A DNA stretch of 48,269 nt from Candidatus Treponema equifaecale (GTDB lineage Bacteria > Spirochaetota > Spirochaetia > Treponematales > Treponemataceae), in assembly GCA_018064905.1 (NCBI GenBank), contig JAGHUJ010000046.1:1-48269 (forward strand), given 5' to 3'. Below the pieces are notes generated by a model. The model did no database searches. It had not been told where the DNA came from and saw only the letters and a program-made list of their open reading frames with translations. Shown piece by piece: positions 48,033 through 48,269 of this stretch (within the stretch, counting starts at the first letter, position 1; each line of letters starts with the position of its first letter). The translations under genes and the position numbers were made by a program.

Positions 48033-48269
48033 ATGGCAAATATTATTTCACTTTCTAGAATAACAAAAGAAGACTGGTATAAGTACAAAGATGCTTTGTA
48101 TAGAAATGATTTATTTGTGGTTGAACTGGATGCCTCATATCAAAAAGGAATTCTGCATTTTACCCACGAACTTAGCCTAGTGTTTTATTTAGAAGACAAT
48201 CAACTTCAATTGATTGAAGGCAATGAAATAGGTCCAGAGTATTCAGAGTTTGATTCTGGAGATTGGAAA
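48033..48269 (+). CDS. Unknown protein, cut by the window end
   Basis: 79 codons are open from ATG to the last base: MANIISLSRITKEDW and ILHFTHELSLVFYLEDNQL, then an acidic end. No stop, so the full length is unknown. The ribosome-binding site is weak (GAAG about 20 bases upstream). It is AT-rich and of the same orientation as the two genes before it. No family was recognised. Confidence 0.6.
   Translation, partial: MANIISLSRITKEDWYKYKDALYRNDLFVVELDASYQKGILHFTHELSLVFYLEDNQLQLIEGNEIGPEYSEFDSGDWK

Overview
The window comes from a spirochaete, most likely a host-associated Treponema. The grounds are moderate-to-low GC, the treponeme-like order of the ribosomal genes (alpha operon without rpsD, infA, adk or map), a sigma-28-type promoter in front of an FlgM-like gene, a very large two-headed 2-hydroxyacyl-CoA dehydratase activator, and several genes that look like treponemal conserved hypotheticals. 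No tRNA, rRNA, CRISPR array, prophage or transposase was seen.

Layout. 1-10,632 is the S10/spc/alpha ribosomal superoperon on the + strand: the end of rpsS, then rplV to rplO, secY, rpmJ, rpsM, rpsK, rpoA, rplQ and a small zinc-ribbon protein, closed by a strong terminator. Two non-coding gaps inside it (secY-rpmJ and rpsK-rpoA) are full of hairpins. 10,670-15,164 is a minus-strand group: esterase, uppP, M3 peptidase and PfkB kinase. 15,236-15,440 is a GC-rich repeat plus a bidirectional terminator. 15,695-17,919 is a DUF1538 membrane protein broken by one in-frame TGA, followed by a double P-II-like protein. A conserved hypothetical and pta follow.

20,926-31,214 mixes lspA, a NIF3-family gene, a GHKL-like/HDOD fusion, a SpoU methyltransferase, a degenerate Fe-ADH-fold protein, flgM, rsmI, and a TetR regulator divergent from an acyl-CoA synthetase. 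31,295-36,569 holds an Rsm22-like methyltransferase, a MerR regulator, der and ptsI. 36,600-43,200 holds a repeat with imperfect terminal inverted repeats, a methyltransferase, a DUF3574-like protein, a 470-base hairpin-rich gap and the giant activase, which carries a 2-nt frameshift. 43,254-46,561 is a class III cyclase with a coiled-coil membrane partner. From about 46,600 the DNA becomes clearly more AT-rich and looks accessory: a PLD-like protein with three zinc ribbons, a small lipoprotein, and a gene cut by the window end.

The most unexpected pattern is at promoters. At least eight genes have a TATAAT-like -10 box exactly 6 (or 7-9) bases before the start codon and no Shine-Dalgarno sequence, which predicts leaderless transcripts. 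In two of them the TGA stop of the upstream gene doubles as the TG of an extended -10 (TGATATAAT). Other points of interest are the DUF1538 split, the loss of all four metal ligands in the Fe-ADH-like protein, a family of intergenic repeats that occurs full-length and collapsed into a terminator, and a repeat motif that appears to have been absorbed into the cyclase coding sequence.
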